A stretch of 64,000 bases of DNA from GCA-003244245 sp963712995. GTDB taxonomy: Bacteria; Actinomycetota; Actinomycetes; Mycobacteriales; Pseudonocardiaceae. The DNA lies in assembly GCA_963712995.1 (NCBI GenBank), contig CAVQKH010000017.1, forward strand, positions 62,001-126,000. The letters run 5' to 3'. The notes beneath the pieces are model-generated. The model saw nothing but the letters and a program-made list of their open reading frames with translations, searched no databases and was not told the DNA's origin. A program made the position numbers and the translations under genes. This document shows, piece after piece, positions 51,678-60,287 of the stretch. Each line of letters opens with the position of its first letter. Positions within the stretch are counted from its first letter, which is position 1.

Positions 51678-52040
51678 TTAATTCGTGACCGCAGTGATCT
51701 GCTCGGGTGGATGACTGGTGGCGAGGCTGGTCTCTACCAATCGGATCTTCCGGTGACGGGAGAAACTGCACCGGACTTGCTCGGTGGAGTCGAAACTCGC
51801 GCGTAAGCCACCGTCCGCGCCGAGAACCTCGACGTGGTCGTCGAAGGCCACGCCCCAGCCGATGATCCGGCCGTCGACCCGTTCGCCGTACTCCTCGACC
51901 AGCGCGAACATCTGCGGTGCCTCCTCGGCGACGAGCTCGCGCACCTCTTGGGCGAACTCTTCCTCACTGCAAAGGGGCTCCTCATCACCTGCTGGCTTGA
52001 GGCCCACCGCCTGGTCGTCACTGCTCTCGTGGATCGTCAT
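51678..52040 (-). CDS. Small acidic protein of unknown function
   Basis: 120 residues, very acidic. ATG 52040 has GGGGAG upstream. N-terminal half SEEEFAQEVRELVAEEAPQM is helical; then GRIIGWGVAFDDHVEVLGADGGL reads like a beta-rich fold. I recall similar proteins near XRE/DUF5753 regulators in Pseudonocardiaceae. It is divergent from the XRE gene, with 183 bp between; that gap is AT-rich and has a TTGACA box at 52162-52167, beside the near palindrome GGGTAACCC. Confidence 0.68.
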   Translation of the reverse strand: MTIHESSDDQAVGLKPAGDEEPLCSEEEFAQEVRELVAEEAPQMFALVEEYGERVDGRIIGWGVAFDDHVEVLGADGGLRASFDSTEQVRCSFSRHRKIRLVETSLATSHPPEQITAVTN

Positions 52041-52223
52041 GGTTGCTCCCCGCTTCTGGATCTCGCGTGGCGTCCGGGAGCCGGCACGGCGTGCCGCAGG
52101 TAAGCCCGGGTCGAACCACTGTATTCTTAGGTTTCATCACTATTGACTGGGTAACCCAAATTTGACAAGGGTTTCCCGACATGATCCCCGAAAGGGTTAA
52201 CGAGTGCTGCCACCAGGCTGGGG

Positions 52224-53096
52224 ATGGTCGTGATGGATCGCGGGGTCAGCCCGACGCTGCGGCTCTGGCAACTGGCCGAGTCTCTGCGAGGTCACCGGGA
52301 GCGTATGGAGCTGACCATCGTAGATGCGGCGGAGCGCCTCAAGCAGCTCTCGCCGCGTTGGTCGCGCTCGAAGCTGCAGCGCATCGAGACCCGGTCGTAC
52401 CCTCCGCAACCCGCCGAGGTCGAGCACCTGGCGGCGGTCTACGAGGTGTCCGCCAATGAGGCCGCCGCCCTGGTCCGGATGGCCCGCGAGGCTCGGCAGA
52501 AGGGCTGGTGGCAGTCCAGCGCATTACCCAAGCCCACGCAGATGATGGTGGGGCTGGAGCAGGCTGCGACTACGGTGCGCCAGTTCGAGCTAGCCTTGAT
52601 GCCCGGCCTGCTGCAGACCTCCGACTATGCCCGCGCGCTGATGACCACCCTTTCACCCACCACGCCGATCGAGGTGCTGGAGAACCGGGTCGCCGCCCGG
52701 ATGATCCGCCAGCACATGCTCACCAGTGCCGACCCGCTCAACTACAAAGTGATCCTCAGCGAGGCGGTACTGCGCTGCCCGGTGGGCGGCGGCCGGGTGA
52801 TGCGTGGCCAGCTGGAACGTCTTCAGGAGTTGACCGGCGCACCCAATGTGGCCATCCAAGTGGTGCCGTTCGTAGCCGGTCCGCAGCCGGGGATGGAAGG
52901 GGCGTTCACCCTCCTCACGCTGCCCGATCTGGCGCACGACGTGGTTTACGTGGAGGGACCAGCGGGTTCGATCTATCTGGAGGAGCAGGACGACGTCCGG
53001 CGCTGCACCATGCACTTCGCCGTATTGAGCTCGCTGGCGCTGTCACCGGCCGAGTCCGCCGCCCTCATCTCCACTACCCTGGCCCAGTACCAGTAG
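52224..53096 (+). CDS. XRE family regulator with DUF5753 domain
   Basis: 290 residues. N-terminal HTH: LRLWQLAESLRGHRERMELTIVDAAERLKQ..WSRSKLQRIETRS (about 10-60). The rest is DUF5753 (FELALMPGLLQTSDYARALM, LSEAVLRCPVGG, VAIQVVPFVAG, VYVEGPAGSIYLE). In actinomycetes such regulators pair with DUF397 proteins, as here (20-bp gap), in the manner of BldB/WhiJ-type loci affecting development or antibiotic production. ATG 52224 or 52233. Confidence 0.9.
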   Translation: MVVMDRGVSPTLRLWQLAESLRGHRERMELTIVDAAERLKQLSPRWSRSKLQRIETRSYPPQPAEVEHLAAVYEVSANEAAALVRMAREARQKGWWQSSALPKPTQMMVGLEQAATTVRQFELALMPGLLQTSDYARALMTTLSPTTPIEVLENRVAARMIRQHMLTSADPLNYKVILSEAVLRCPVGGGRVMRGQLERLQELTGAPNVAIQVVPFVAGPQPGMEGAFTLLTLPDLAHDVVYVEGPAGSIYLEEQDDVRRCTMHFAVLSSLALSPAESAALISTTLAQYQ

Positions 53097-53116
53097 CTCA
53101 GGAGAGGAGGCGCGGG

Positions 53117-53332
53117 ATGACCCGAGTGGAGCTATCCCGCGCGGTCTGGCGTAAGAGCAGCCGCAGTGGTGCCAATGGCGGCACCTATGAGTGCGTCGAG
53201 GTGGCGGCACTGGGTGATCGGGTTGCGGTCCGGGACAGCAAGCAGCCCGGCGGAGCCGTGCTGGTGTTCCGCGGAACCGAGCTGACCGCCTGGATCAGTA
53301 GCGTCAAGGCTGGAGAGTTCTCAGCCCCGTAG
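53117..53332 (+). CDS. DUF397 protein
   Basis: 71 residues. WRKSSRSGANGGTYECVEVA and VAVRDSKQPGGAVLVF are the DUF397 signature. Small partner of the XRE/DUF5753 regulator directly upstream; members are thought to modulate that regulator, sometimes as toxin-antitoxin-like pairs. ATG 53117 with GGAGAGGAGG upstream. Confidence 0.93.
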   Translation: MTRVELSRAVWRKSSRSGANGGTYECVEVAALGDRVAVRDSKQPGGAVLVFRGTELTAWISSVKAGEFSAP

Positions 53333-53341
53333 GCTGCGTCC

Positions 53342-54547
53342 GTGATCGATGTGCTGGTGGCGGGCGGCGGTCCCGCGGGGTGGGCGGTGGCTGCGGCGTG
53401 CGCGCGGTTGGGGCTGGTCACCGAGTTGGTGGACCCGGCGCCGGACCGGCCGTGGCGAGCCACCTACGGATCCTGGCGGGCTGAGCTGCCCGCCGACGTC
53501 GACCCCGCGGTCGCCGCGACCGGGCACGCAACGGCGATCGGCACCACCGAACACCAGATCGGCTGGGACTACGTGGTGCTCGACAACGACGCGCTGCGCG
53601 CGGGATTCACCACCGCGCCGGTCAAGGTGCTCAAGGGACGGGTACGTGCTGCCCGCCCTGATCAAGGCGGGGTCAGCGCCGACGTGAACGGCGACCAGCA
53701 GCGGGCGGCTGTGCTGCTCGACGCGACAGGAGCGCCGCGCTCGGTGCTCGGTGGGCCCCCACGCAGCGCCACCGCGGAGCAGACCGCGGTCGGTGTAGTG
53801 GTCGACGCCGACGCCGCGCGGGATCTGGTGGCTCCGGGAAGCGCGTTGTTCATGGATTGGCGGCCACACCACGGCGAGACGGGGTGGCCCACGTTCCTCT
53901 ACGGGGTACCGGTGACGCCGGGTCGGGTGCTGCTCGAGGAGACCTCGCTGGCGCGGCGCCCCGGGCTCGGGCTGGCGGTGCTGCGTCGCCGGCTGCACGC
54001 TCGGTTGGCCCACCACCGCATCGCGCTCCCCCCGGACGGCGAGGAGCGGGTGCGCATCCCGGTGGACCGTCCCCTGCCCTCACCCGGGGACTGGCGCGGG
54101 CCGATCGTGCCGTTCGGGGCAGCGAGCCCCCTGGTGCATCCGGCCACCGGCTACAGCGTGGCCACCGCGCTGCGGCTGGCCCCCCGAGTGGCCACCGCGG
54201 TGGCGGAGGCGCTGGGCAACGGTGGTTCCGCGGCTGCCGGGGCCGCCGCTTGGCGGACGGTGTGGAGCCCGGCCGCGCTGGCGGTGCACGCCCTGCGGCG
54301 GCGCAGCCTGGAGTCGCTGCTGCGCTTCCCACCAGAGCTCGTGCCGCAGTTCTTCGACGTGTTCTTCGCGCTGCCACAGCGCCACCGCTGGACCTACCTG
54401 ACCGGCCGCGAGGACATCCAGGGCAGCGCCGCCGCGATGGGCGCGCTGTTCACCGCCTCCCCGTGGTGGCTGCGTAAGCGGCTGGTCGTCGGTGCCCTCG
54501 ACCCGCGCCACCCGGCGGCCTTCGGCGATGGGGTGAACACCGCCTGA
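53342..54547 (+). CDS. Lycopene-cyclase-like FAD protein
   Basis: 401 residues from GTG 53342, 9 bp after DUF397. FAD-binding GGGPAGWAVAAACARLGL (about 7-24), then TYGSWRAEL, DYVVLDNDALRAGF, FMDWRPHHGETGWPTFLYGVPV (resembles the FxDW and FLY motifs of CrtY/CrtL lycopene cyclases), GAASPLVHPATGYSVATALR, and a helical end. Lycopene beta-cyclase is the best match by motif; no other carotenoid gene is in the window, so its role is open. Cyclases bind FAD but catalyse a non-redox ring closure. Confidence 0.85.
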   Translation: MIDVLVAGGGPAGWAVAAACARLGLVTELVDPAPDRPWRATYGSWRAELPADVDPAVAATGHATAIGTTEHQIGWDYVVLDNDALRAGFTTAPVKVLKGRVRAARPDQGGVSADVNGDQQRAAVLLDATGAPRSVLGGPPRSATAEQTAVGVVVDADAARDLVAPGSALFMDWRPHHGETGWPTFLYGVPVTPGRVLLEETSLARRPGLGLAVLRRRLHARLAHHRIALPPDGEERVRIPVDRPLPSPGDWRGPIVPFGAASPLVHPATGYSVATALRLAPRVATAVAEALGNGGSAAAGAAAWRTVWSPAALAVHALRRRSLESLLRFPPELVPQFFDVFFALPQRHRWTYLTGREDIQGSAAAMGALFTASPWWLRKRLVVGALDPRHPAAFGDGVNTA

Positions 54548-54593
54548 GCGCGAGCTTCAGCGGTAGGCGTGCCCCACCGCGTAGCCTTGGCCG

Positions 54594-55082
54594 TCAGGGA
54601 TGCGGGATGCTGATGTTCACCTCGACGTCGGGCTTGATCTTGAGGGCGCCGAGCATGGCGGAGAACGGCTTGATCCCGAACTTTCGCTGATCCAGGACAA
54701 CCTTGGCGTTCCAACGCTCACCGTCGTCGTGTGCGTCGAGCGAGATCTCATTGGTCACGCCATGCAGTGTCAGGTCTCCTGTGACGCGCGCCCGGTCGCC
54801 ATCGCGCACCACCGACACCGAGCGGAACTGGATCTTCGGATACTTGCGGGGCTCGAGCGACTTCTCGGCGTTGCGCTCGATTTCCTTTCGGTTCGAATCC
54901 GAGATGTCGTCCATCACCTTCAACGAACTCGGGTCGAAGTCGCCCGTGATCCCGTCGTCGTCCCCGACGTCCAGGGACAGGCTCGTCACCCGCAGGGTCG
55001 CGTCGTGGCCGAAGGAGGTCAGCATTCCCTCAACGAAGACCGATACCCGGCAATCCACCGCTGCAGCGTCGAAAGTCGGCAT
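54594..55082 (-). CDS. YceI-like protein
   Basis: 162 residues, no signal peptide. Beta-rich lipocalin-like fold: CRVSVFVEGMLTSFGHDATL at the start, YPKIQFRSVSVVRDGDRARV and TGDLTLHGVTNEISLD, PFSAMLGALKIKPDVEVNI. These are YceI-domain signatures for binding isoprenoid or other lipids. It is convergent with the lycopene-cyclase-like gene, 46 bp apart; both touch isoprenoids by family, which may be chance. Its upstream region (55083-55156) holds nothing else I recognise. Confidence 0.88.
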   Translation of the reverse strand: MPTFDAAAVDCRVSVFVEGMLTSFGHDATLRVTSLSLDVGDDDGITGDFDPSSLKVMDDISDSNRKEIERNAEKSLEPRKYPKIQFRSVSVVRDGDRARVTGDLTLHGVTNEISLDAHDDGERWNAKVVLDQRKFGIKPFSAMLGALKIKPDVEVNISIPHP

Positions 55083-55156
55083 CCGGTCAGGTTAGCCGCA
55101 CAGGACACAAAGAGTCACCGGCATTCACCCGAAGTGCCGCCGAGGGCCCGGCACAT

Positions 55157-56512
55157 TCACTCGGTAAGACCGCTGCCCAGCGCAGTCGCTGAGAGCTGGA
55201 TCGCCTCGGCGAGCCGGTGCACGTCCGGCAGCCCCTCCCGATCGGCGTGCAGGGCGAAGTAGGCGCGACCCTGGTACCAGGAAAGGCCCACCACCAACGC
55301 CTGGCCGGCCGCCAGCGGCGCGATCGGGAACACCTCCGCCAACTGCGCGCCGTCCAGCGTGAACGGGATGCTCGGCAGCGGGATGCTGGTCACCATCAGG
55401 TCGAACAGCAACGAGGCGCCCTGACCGGCCACCGGAGCAGCGAACCGGTGCACCGCGGGCGGCAACCGGTCAGCCAGAACTGGTATCGCACCAGGGCCGC
55501 GGTTGCCGCCGGTGGCCTTGTTCTGCTCCATCTCCCGCCGGATCATCAGCAGCCGCTCGCTGGGATCGGGCTCGCCGACGGGCAGTGTGCACAGGTAGCC
55601 GGACAACCGATTCCCCCCGATGCGCTCCCCCGATCTCGCCCGCTGGCTGACCGGGATGAACGCCCGAAGAATCAACCCGTCGACAGGTTCGCCGCGGGCC
55701 ACGATCCACTCCCGCAACGCCCCGGTCACCACTGCCAGCAGGACATCGTTCACCGTGCCGCCGTAGCCGGCCCGGATTCGGCGTACCTGCTCCAGATCGA
55801 GCGCCGTCACCGCTAATGCCCGTCGACCCGAGGTCGAGATCACCAACGGGGAGCCGGGCGCCGGCAATCGGGCGCTGCTCAATACCGAAGCGGCGATACC
55901 AGTGGCCTCGTTCACCTGCCCCACCACACCGTCGACCACGTCGCGCAATCCGCCGGGCACCCGCCACAGCCGCGAGAGCACCGTGGGTTGTGACGCGACT
56001 GCCGCCCTGTTGCCCACCTCGCCGTTTCTCCGGGCGCGACCACCGCGCAGGGTGAACTCATCCAGTACCCGGACCCCGATCTCCAGCGCGTTGAACCCGT
56101 CACCGAATGCGTGGTGCATCTTGAACAGCACCCCGAAACGATCCCAATCCCTACCGGCGATGACATGGAATTCCCACAGCGGACGGCTTCGCAGCAGTGG
56201 GCGGATCATCAACTCGGCGGCCAACGCAGCGGCCTCGTCAAGGCCGCCGTAGTCGAGGTGGTGCACCTGGATGTGATCCTTGGCGAAGAACCCAGGGTCC
56301 TCGGCCCACATCGCGGCCGCCAAGGGGAACCACGATGGTTGCACCCGCCGCCGCAGCTGTGGCAGACGCTGGGTCCGCTCGGCCAGCAGGGCGGCCACCC
56401 GTCCGGGATCACCGGCACCACCCGGTCGGAAGGTCGCCAACGCGCCGAGATGCATCGGTGAGACATCGCGATCCAGGCACAGGAAGGCTGTGTCCAGTCC
56501 GGTGAGCCGCAC
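55157..56512 (-). CDS. Wax ester synthase / diacylglycerol O-acyltransferase
   Basis: 451 residues from GTG 56512 (RLTGLDTAFLCLDRDVSPMH). Catalytic HHxxxDG as MHHAFGDGFN (about 130-138); VNDVLLAVVTGALREW and GNRLSGYLCTLPVGEPDPSERL are WS/DGAT signatures. Makes triacylglycerol or wax esters from acyl-CoA at the membrane; actinobacteria usually have several copies. A longer frame with ATG at 56575 overlaps the divergent NYN-like gene and lacks conservation, so I used the GTG. Confidence 0.9.
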   Translation of the reverse strand: MRLTGLDTAFLCLDRDVSPMHLGALATFRPGGAGDPGRVAALLAERTQRLPQLRRRVQPSWFPLAAAMWAEDPGFFAKDHIQVHHLDYGGLDEAAALAAELMIRPLLRSRPLWEFHVIAGRDWDRFGVLFKMHHAFGDGFNALEIGVRVLDEFTLRGGRARRNGEVGNRAAVASQPTVLSRLWRVPGGLRDVVDGVVGQVNEATGIAASVLSSARLPAPGSPLVISTSGRRALAVTALDLEQVRRIRAGYGGTVNDVLLAVVTGALREWIVARGEPVDGLILRAFIPVSQRARSGERIGGNRLSGYLCTLPVGEPDPSERLLMIRREMEQNKATGGNRGPGAIPVLADRLPPAVHRFAAPVAGQGASLLFDLMVTSIPLPSIPFTLDGAQLAEVFPIAPLAAGQALVVGLSWYQGRAYFALHADREGLPDVHRLAEAIQLSATALGSGLTE

Positions 56513-56573
56513 CGGTGAAGCTTCGCATAACCGATCGTGTGTGGCGCGACAATCTTCCTCACCTGTTAAGTGC

Positions 56574-57002
56574 ATGATCGTGCTTGTGCAGGTTCTGATC
56601 GACGCGGACAACCTCGATGTGCCCCGGCTGCGGCTGCTCGTCGCGGCGCTGGAGGAAGCCTCGGCTGCTGAGGTGGTGGTGGCCGGCGCGCAGGAAGCAC
56701 TGGGCGCAATCGACTGGCCCCCGCTCGCCCGGGTTCTCCCGGCCAGTGGCTGGCAAGGCGCGGACCTGCTGCTGGCCCACGCCTACCACGCCGCGGACCA
56801 ACCGTTGCTGTTAGCCACCGGCGACGGTGACTTCGCACAACTGGCGCGCCGCCACCCCGGCCCGGTCCTGCTGGTCAGCGGCACCTCAAGCCGCTCCCGT
56901 GCCCTCACCGGTCCCCGTATCACCCCCACCGACCCCGCCGCCGACGGCGGCGCCCAGCTACGCTCATGGATCGCGTTCTGGGAACAGAACGCGGCGAGTT
57001 AG
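56574..57002 (+). CDS. NYN/PIN-like domain protein
   Basis: 142 residues. VLIDADNLDVPRLRLLVAAL (first acidic strand), ADLLLAHAYHAADQPLLLATGDGDFAQLARR (the second acidic cluster, GDGDF) give the NYN/PIN nuclease pattern with Asp at both places. The usual role is RNA cleavage; the substrate is unknown. ATG 56574; GTG 56589 (VQVLIDADN) is possible. 14 bp before the HIT gene in the same direction, so probably co-transcribed. Confidence 0.8.
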   Translation: MIVLVQVLIDADNLDVPRLRLLVAALEEASAAEVVVAGAQEALGAIDWPPLARVLPASGWQGADLLLAHAYHAADQPLLLATGDGDFAQLARRHPGPVLLVSGTSSRSRALTGPRITPTDPAADGGAQLRSWIAFWEQNAAS

Positions 57003-57016
57003 GACCTGGAGGTCAG

Positions 57017-57442
57017 GTGTCGACGCTGTTCAGCCGCATCATCAAGGGGGAGATTCCGGGGCGGTTCGTCTGGCGTGACGAGCGCTGCGTAGCGTTTCTC
57101 ACCATCGCGCCGCTGCGGCCTGGGCATGTTCTGGTCGTCCCGCGGCACGAGGTCGACCAGTGGACCGACGCCGACGTTGACCTGCTGACCCATCTGACGG
57201 TGGTGGCCCGGCACATCGGTACGGCGCAGAAGACCTGCTTCGCCGCGCCACGCGCCGGGCTCATGATCGTGGGATTCGAGATTCCGCACCTGCATGTGCA
57301 CGTGTTCCCCGCTTGGACCATGGACGACTTCGACTTCGGCAACGCCGATCACGATCCGGACCCAGCCGCGCTGGACGCCGCCGCAGACACCCTGCGCCAA
57401 GCCCTGCGCGAGGCGGGACACGACGAGCTGGTACCCAGCTGA
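57017..57442 (+). CDS. HIT family hydrolase
   Basis: 141 residues from GTG 57017, GGAGG upstream. Histidine triad HLHVHVF at about 93-99; FLTIAPLRPGHVLVVPRHEV is the usual N-terminal part. Cytoplasmic nucleotide hydrolase or transferase, acting on adenosine polyphosphates or phosphoramidates. Follows the NYN-like gene closely. Confidence 0.95.
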   Translation: MSTLFSRIIKGEIPGRFVWRDERCVAFLTIAPLRPGHVLVVPRHEVDQWTDADVDLLTHLTVVARHIGTAQKTCFAAPRAGLMIVGFEIPHLHVHVFPAWTMDDFDFGNADHDPDPAALDAAADTLRQALREAGHDELVPS

Positions 57443-57490
57443 CCCCTCGCCCAACGGTTACCGAGCTGAGTGGTCAGCGGGCGGTAGACC

Positions 57491-58342
57491 TCACTTCGCC
57501 AGCGCGGTGAACTGGACGGTCCGCACCTGGCCATGATGCTGGAACTCCAGGAACATTCGGTAGTAACCGGCAGTCGGCACCTCGGCCTCGAAATCGGTCG
57601 CGGTTTGCCGGCGGGGACCCTCCATGGGATCCACATTAAGATAGGCCAGGTCGCCCTCACGCAGGATGACCAAACGCCCACCGCCCCCAAGAACGGGATC
57701 GAGATCGGTGACTGGAACGTTGTCGCGCATCACATGCATCCATATCCGCGACACCGACCCGGCTAGGAGATCTCCGGTCCAGACCACCGTGTAACCATCG
57801 ATTTCGGCGATTGTCGATTCTTTCGATATGGGCCCGGGCTCGACCAATCCCGGCGCCTCCAGGTCCACGCCAAGGATCACCGGTGTCTTGGCGGTCCTGG
57901 GGAGGAACTCGGCGAAAATACGGTAGCTGCCCGGCTCGTCGAGCCGCATTGGCACCGTCCAGGTGCCCTCAGGATCCATGAGAGGATAAAGATGCTGGTA
58001 GCCGCTCATATCACGGCGCACCACGACGAGATCCATCTGATGGTCGCCGTTCCGGGCGAAGTCGGTCACCGGCCGCCCGTTGCTGGCGAAAATAGTGAAC
58101 CGGAGATTTTCGTATTCTCCTGCGGTGAAGCGTGTAGTCCTGGGACGTAGCACGTACCCCTGGCTGGCGACAGCCAGGCCGCCGGGACCTACGGAGTGAT
58201 TCTCCTCGCCGATACCGCGCCCGCCGTGATTGTGCGGCATCGGCGCGGCGCGACCGACGACCGCCTCACCGAAATTGATTCCGAAGCCGAACAGTGCCGC
58301 CAGACCGGCGAGCAACGCCAGCACTGGCACTGGAGCTCGCAT
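57491..58342 (-). CDS. Secreted protein of the copper operon
   Basis: 283 residues. N-terminal signal or anchor (APVPVLALLAGLAALFGFGI, about 3-25), then a His-rich MPHNHGG segment and a beta-rich domain with GEYENLRFTIFASNGRPVTD, GYQHLYPLMDP, WMHVMRDN and FQHHGQ. Met and His pairs in these motifs suit copper binding outside the membrane. The gene is 7 bp after copZ, so it is the third gene of csoR-copZ-secreted protein. I recall the same trio in other actinomycetes; its exact role is unknown. Confidence 0.8.
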   Translation of the reverse strand: MRAPVPVLALLAGLAALFGFGINFGEAVVGRAAPMPHNHGGRGIGEENHSVGPGGLAVASQGYVLRPRTTRFTAGEYENLRFTIFASNGRPVTDFARNGDHQMDLVVVRRDMSGYQHLYPLMDPEGTWTVPMRLDEPGSYRIFAEFLPRTAKTPVILGVDLEAPGLVEPGPISKESTIAEIDGYTVVWTGDLLAGSVSRIWMHVMRDNVPVTDLDPVLGGGGRLVILREGDLAYLNVDPMEGPRRQTATDFEAEVPTAGYYRMFLEFQHHGQVRTVQFTALAK

Positions 58343-58349
58343 CCGGTAC

Positions 58350-58568
58350 TCACCCTGCGATCTCGTAGCCGGCTTCTTGGATCGCCGCGCCGACCGCGGC
58401 AGCATCTAATGGTCCGTTGCTGGTGATGCGGACCAGACCGGTGTCCAGGTCGACCTGCACATCGGTGACGCCCCCGATCGCCCCGAGCTCCTCCGTCACC
58501 GCCGTGACACAGTGCTGGCAGACCATCCCCGTGACGATGTATTCGCTCACCGTAGCGGTGTCCCCCAT
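58350..58568 (-). CDS. copZ: CopZ-like copper chaperone
   Basis: 72 residues from ATG 58568 (GAGGAGGGC upstream). Heavy-metal-associated fold: SEYIVTGMVCQHCVTAVTEE with MxCxxC as MVCQHC, end AAIQEAGYEIAG. Carries Cu(I) in the cytoplasm, probably to a P-type ATPase that is not in the window. Second gene of the csoR operon; the longer upstream frame is not conserved. Confidence 0.94.
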   Translation of the reverse strand: MGDTATVSEYIVTGMVCQHCVTAVTEELGAIGGVTDVQVDLDTGLVRITSNGPLDAAAVGAAIQEAGYEIAG

Positions 58569-58611
58569 GTGACGCCCTCCTCGGACTCGTTGCGGTGGTC
58601 TGCGCGATACC

Positions 58612-58890
58612 TCACGACCGAACCAGCCGCGCGATCGCGTCGGCTGCTTCCTTGACCTTGACGCCGGCGTCGGCTCCATCCGCCGCAGCATCGACCACAC
58701 AGTTAGCCAGATGTTCTTCGAGCAGAACCAGAGCGAAGGATTGCAGTGCTTTGGTGGCGGCCGACACTTGGGTCAGCACGTCGATGCAGTACTGGTCCTG
58801 CTCCACCATGCGCTGCAACCCGCGTATCTGGCCCTCGATCCTGCGTAGCCGGTTGAGGTACGCATCCCGGTCCTTGGTGTAGCTCGCCAC
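58612..58890 (-). CDS. csoR: Copper-sensing repressor CsoR
   Basis: 92 residues from GTG 58890 (GGAGAGGA upstream); ATG 58923 is an alternative. All-helical CsoR/RcnR fold: RLRRIEGQIRGLQRMVEQDQYC (first Cys), IDVLTQVSAATKALQ, LEEHLANCVVDA (His and second Cys), the three Cu(I) ligands. Copper binding releases the operator found at 58951-58967. Regulates its own operon with copZ. Confidence 0.95.
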   Translation of the reverse strand: MASYTKDRDAYLNRLRRIEGQIRGLQRMVEQDQYCIDVLTQVSAATKALQSFALVLLEEHLANCVVDAAADGADAGVKVKEAADAIARLVRS

Positions 58891-58950
58891 GGCCGTCCTC
58901 TCGACTCCACAAATCGTGGCCACTGAGTCATCCCCCTAAACGACATCAAG

Positions 58951-58967
58951 ATACCCCCTCCTGGTAT
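58951..58967. promoter_or_regulatory. CsoR operator
   Basis: ATACCCCCTCCTGGTAT: ATACC and GGTAT arms around a C/T-rich centre, a close match to known CsoR boxes (ATACCCC..GGGGTAT). It is 27-60 bp upstream of the csoR start choices. Confidence 0.85.
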
Positions 58968-58982
58968 CAGCCAGGGTGGATG

Positions 58983-60080
58983 CTAGGTCGGGACAAGCAC
59001 CACCCATACCGGTCCGGGCGCAAAAGTCAGCGGGGATCCATCCGGCAGAGTGAAAGTGGTGATCGCGTCGGGAGTCGGGCGCGACCAACTCCCGGGGAAA
59101 GCCAGCCCATCGCGAAGCACCACAACCTGACCGGAACCGACCGTGGCCGCGAAAGGCGACGCTGACCCCTTCGCATCGCGAACTCCGGCATCGCGCACGG
59201 CCACCTGCTGCAACACCACGGTGGCCGCGCCGGGCCGTGGCCCGGAGGCCGAGGTCAGCGGCGAACCGTCCATGGCGATGACCCACCGGGACTCCGCGGG
59301 CACCCACTGCACCCCGATGGCGGTCGCCGAATACCGGACTCCGGTCTGCTGGATCGGAGTGCCGCCGGGCGGCGGGGGCCCGAAGCGGAACCCGATGTCC
59401 CGCGGTGGCGCCCCGCCTCGGCGGAGCAGGTCGGCATCGCCGTACAGATTGTGCGGCATCCGCCTGCGGCGGTCTCGCTGATAGTCGCGCGGCCGCACCA
59501 GCTCGGAGACATCGACTACCGGCGCGCCCGCCACCAGCGCTGCAACCGAGGCCGCCGCCCCGGAGAACGCCAAGGCAGGCCGGCCGAAGTTGGCCAGCAG
59601 CTCCACGTCGGATGCTCGCGTGCTCCGCACCGGACCCACCATCGGCGGAACCTGAGACTGGTATATCGCGAGCAGCCGGCTCAGGCCGCCCTCGACCGGC
59701 TCGACGTAGACCAGGTCCGCCTGCTCAAGCCCGCGTTGCGGGCGGGCGGGCGCAGCATTGTCTATCTTGACGCCGAGTACCGGTGCCCCCAGGTCGGTGG
59801 GCAAGCCGGTGAACGGTGAGACCGGCGACGGGGTGGGCGGCGCACCGAGCACGATATCGGGTGACAGGCTGGTGGCTGGGCCTGGCAGACTCGGCAGGGA
59901 GGACCCCGGACCGGACGATAACGATGAATCGGGCGCACTCGGCACCACCCGCGAAGCGGCGGGGACAGAATTGGCCGGCTCGCCGGTGGAGCGGGACAGC
60001 AGGCTCATAGGCAGCGCGTACACCAGCAGGATCAGGGCCAGCATGCGCAGCGCCCTCCCCCTTCGGCTCATCCCCGGCAC
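58983..60080 (-). CDS. DUF3048 (YerB-like) exported protein
   Basis: 365 residues. N-terminal membrane or signal segment (MLALILLVYALPMSLL, about 13-28), no lipobox Cys, then a Ser/Pro-rich linker (about 40-85). The domain begins PFTGLPTDLGAPVLGVKIDN; VGPVRSTRASDVELLANFG, LAFSGAAAS and HNLYGDADLLRR are DUF3048 hallmarks. Function unknown. ATG 60080 or 60071. It ends 16 bp from the CsoR box, so it reads toward the csoR promoter from upstream. Confidence 0.88.
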   Translation of the reverse strand: MPGMSRRGRALRMLALILLVYALPMSLLSRSTGEPANSVPAASRVVPSAPDSSLSSGPGSSLPSLPGPATSLSPDIVLGAPPTPSPVSPFTGLPTDLGAPVLGVKIDNAAPARPQRGLEQADLVYVEPVEGGLSRLLAIYQSQVPPMVGPVRSTRASDVELLANFGRPALAFSGAAASVAALVAGAPVVDVSELVRPRDYQRDRRRRMPHNLYGDADLLRRGGAPPRDIGFRFGPPPPGGTPIQQTGVRYSATAIGVQWVPAESRWVIAMDGSPLTSASGPRPGAATVVLQQVAVRDAGVRDAKGSASPFAATVGSGQVVVLRDGLAFPGSWSRPTPDAITTFTLPDGSPLTFAPGPVWVVLVPT

Positions 60081-60287
60081 CGCCTCACCTGCGCATGATG
60101 CAACGTTGAGTGATACTTCATACCAGCGGTGATCGCCGCGAGTGAAATCACGCGGTGCCCAATCGGTCGCGACCAGCAGCCTGCGATTACTATCCGTAAA
60201 GAACGTTCCCCGATATGGTCCCGATACCGAGCCATCACATTACTCAGAGTGACGAAGATTCCCTCCGGGTAGCACTCCGCTCGGAGG

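Noticed and set aside
54880..54905. T-loop-like word GGTTCGAATCC suggesting a tRNA
   Set aside because: It lies inside the YceI gene in frame, and no cloverleaf (acceptor, D or anticodon arm) can be drawn around it.
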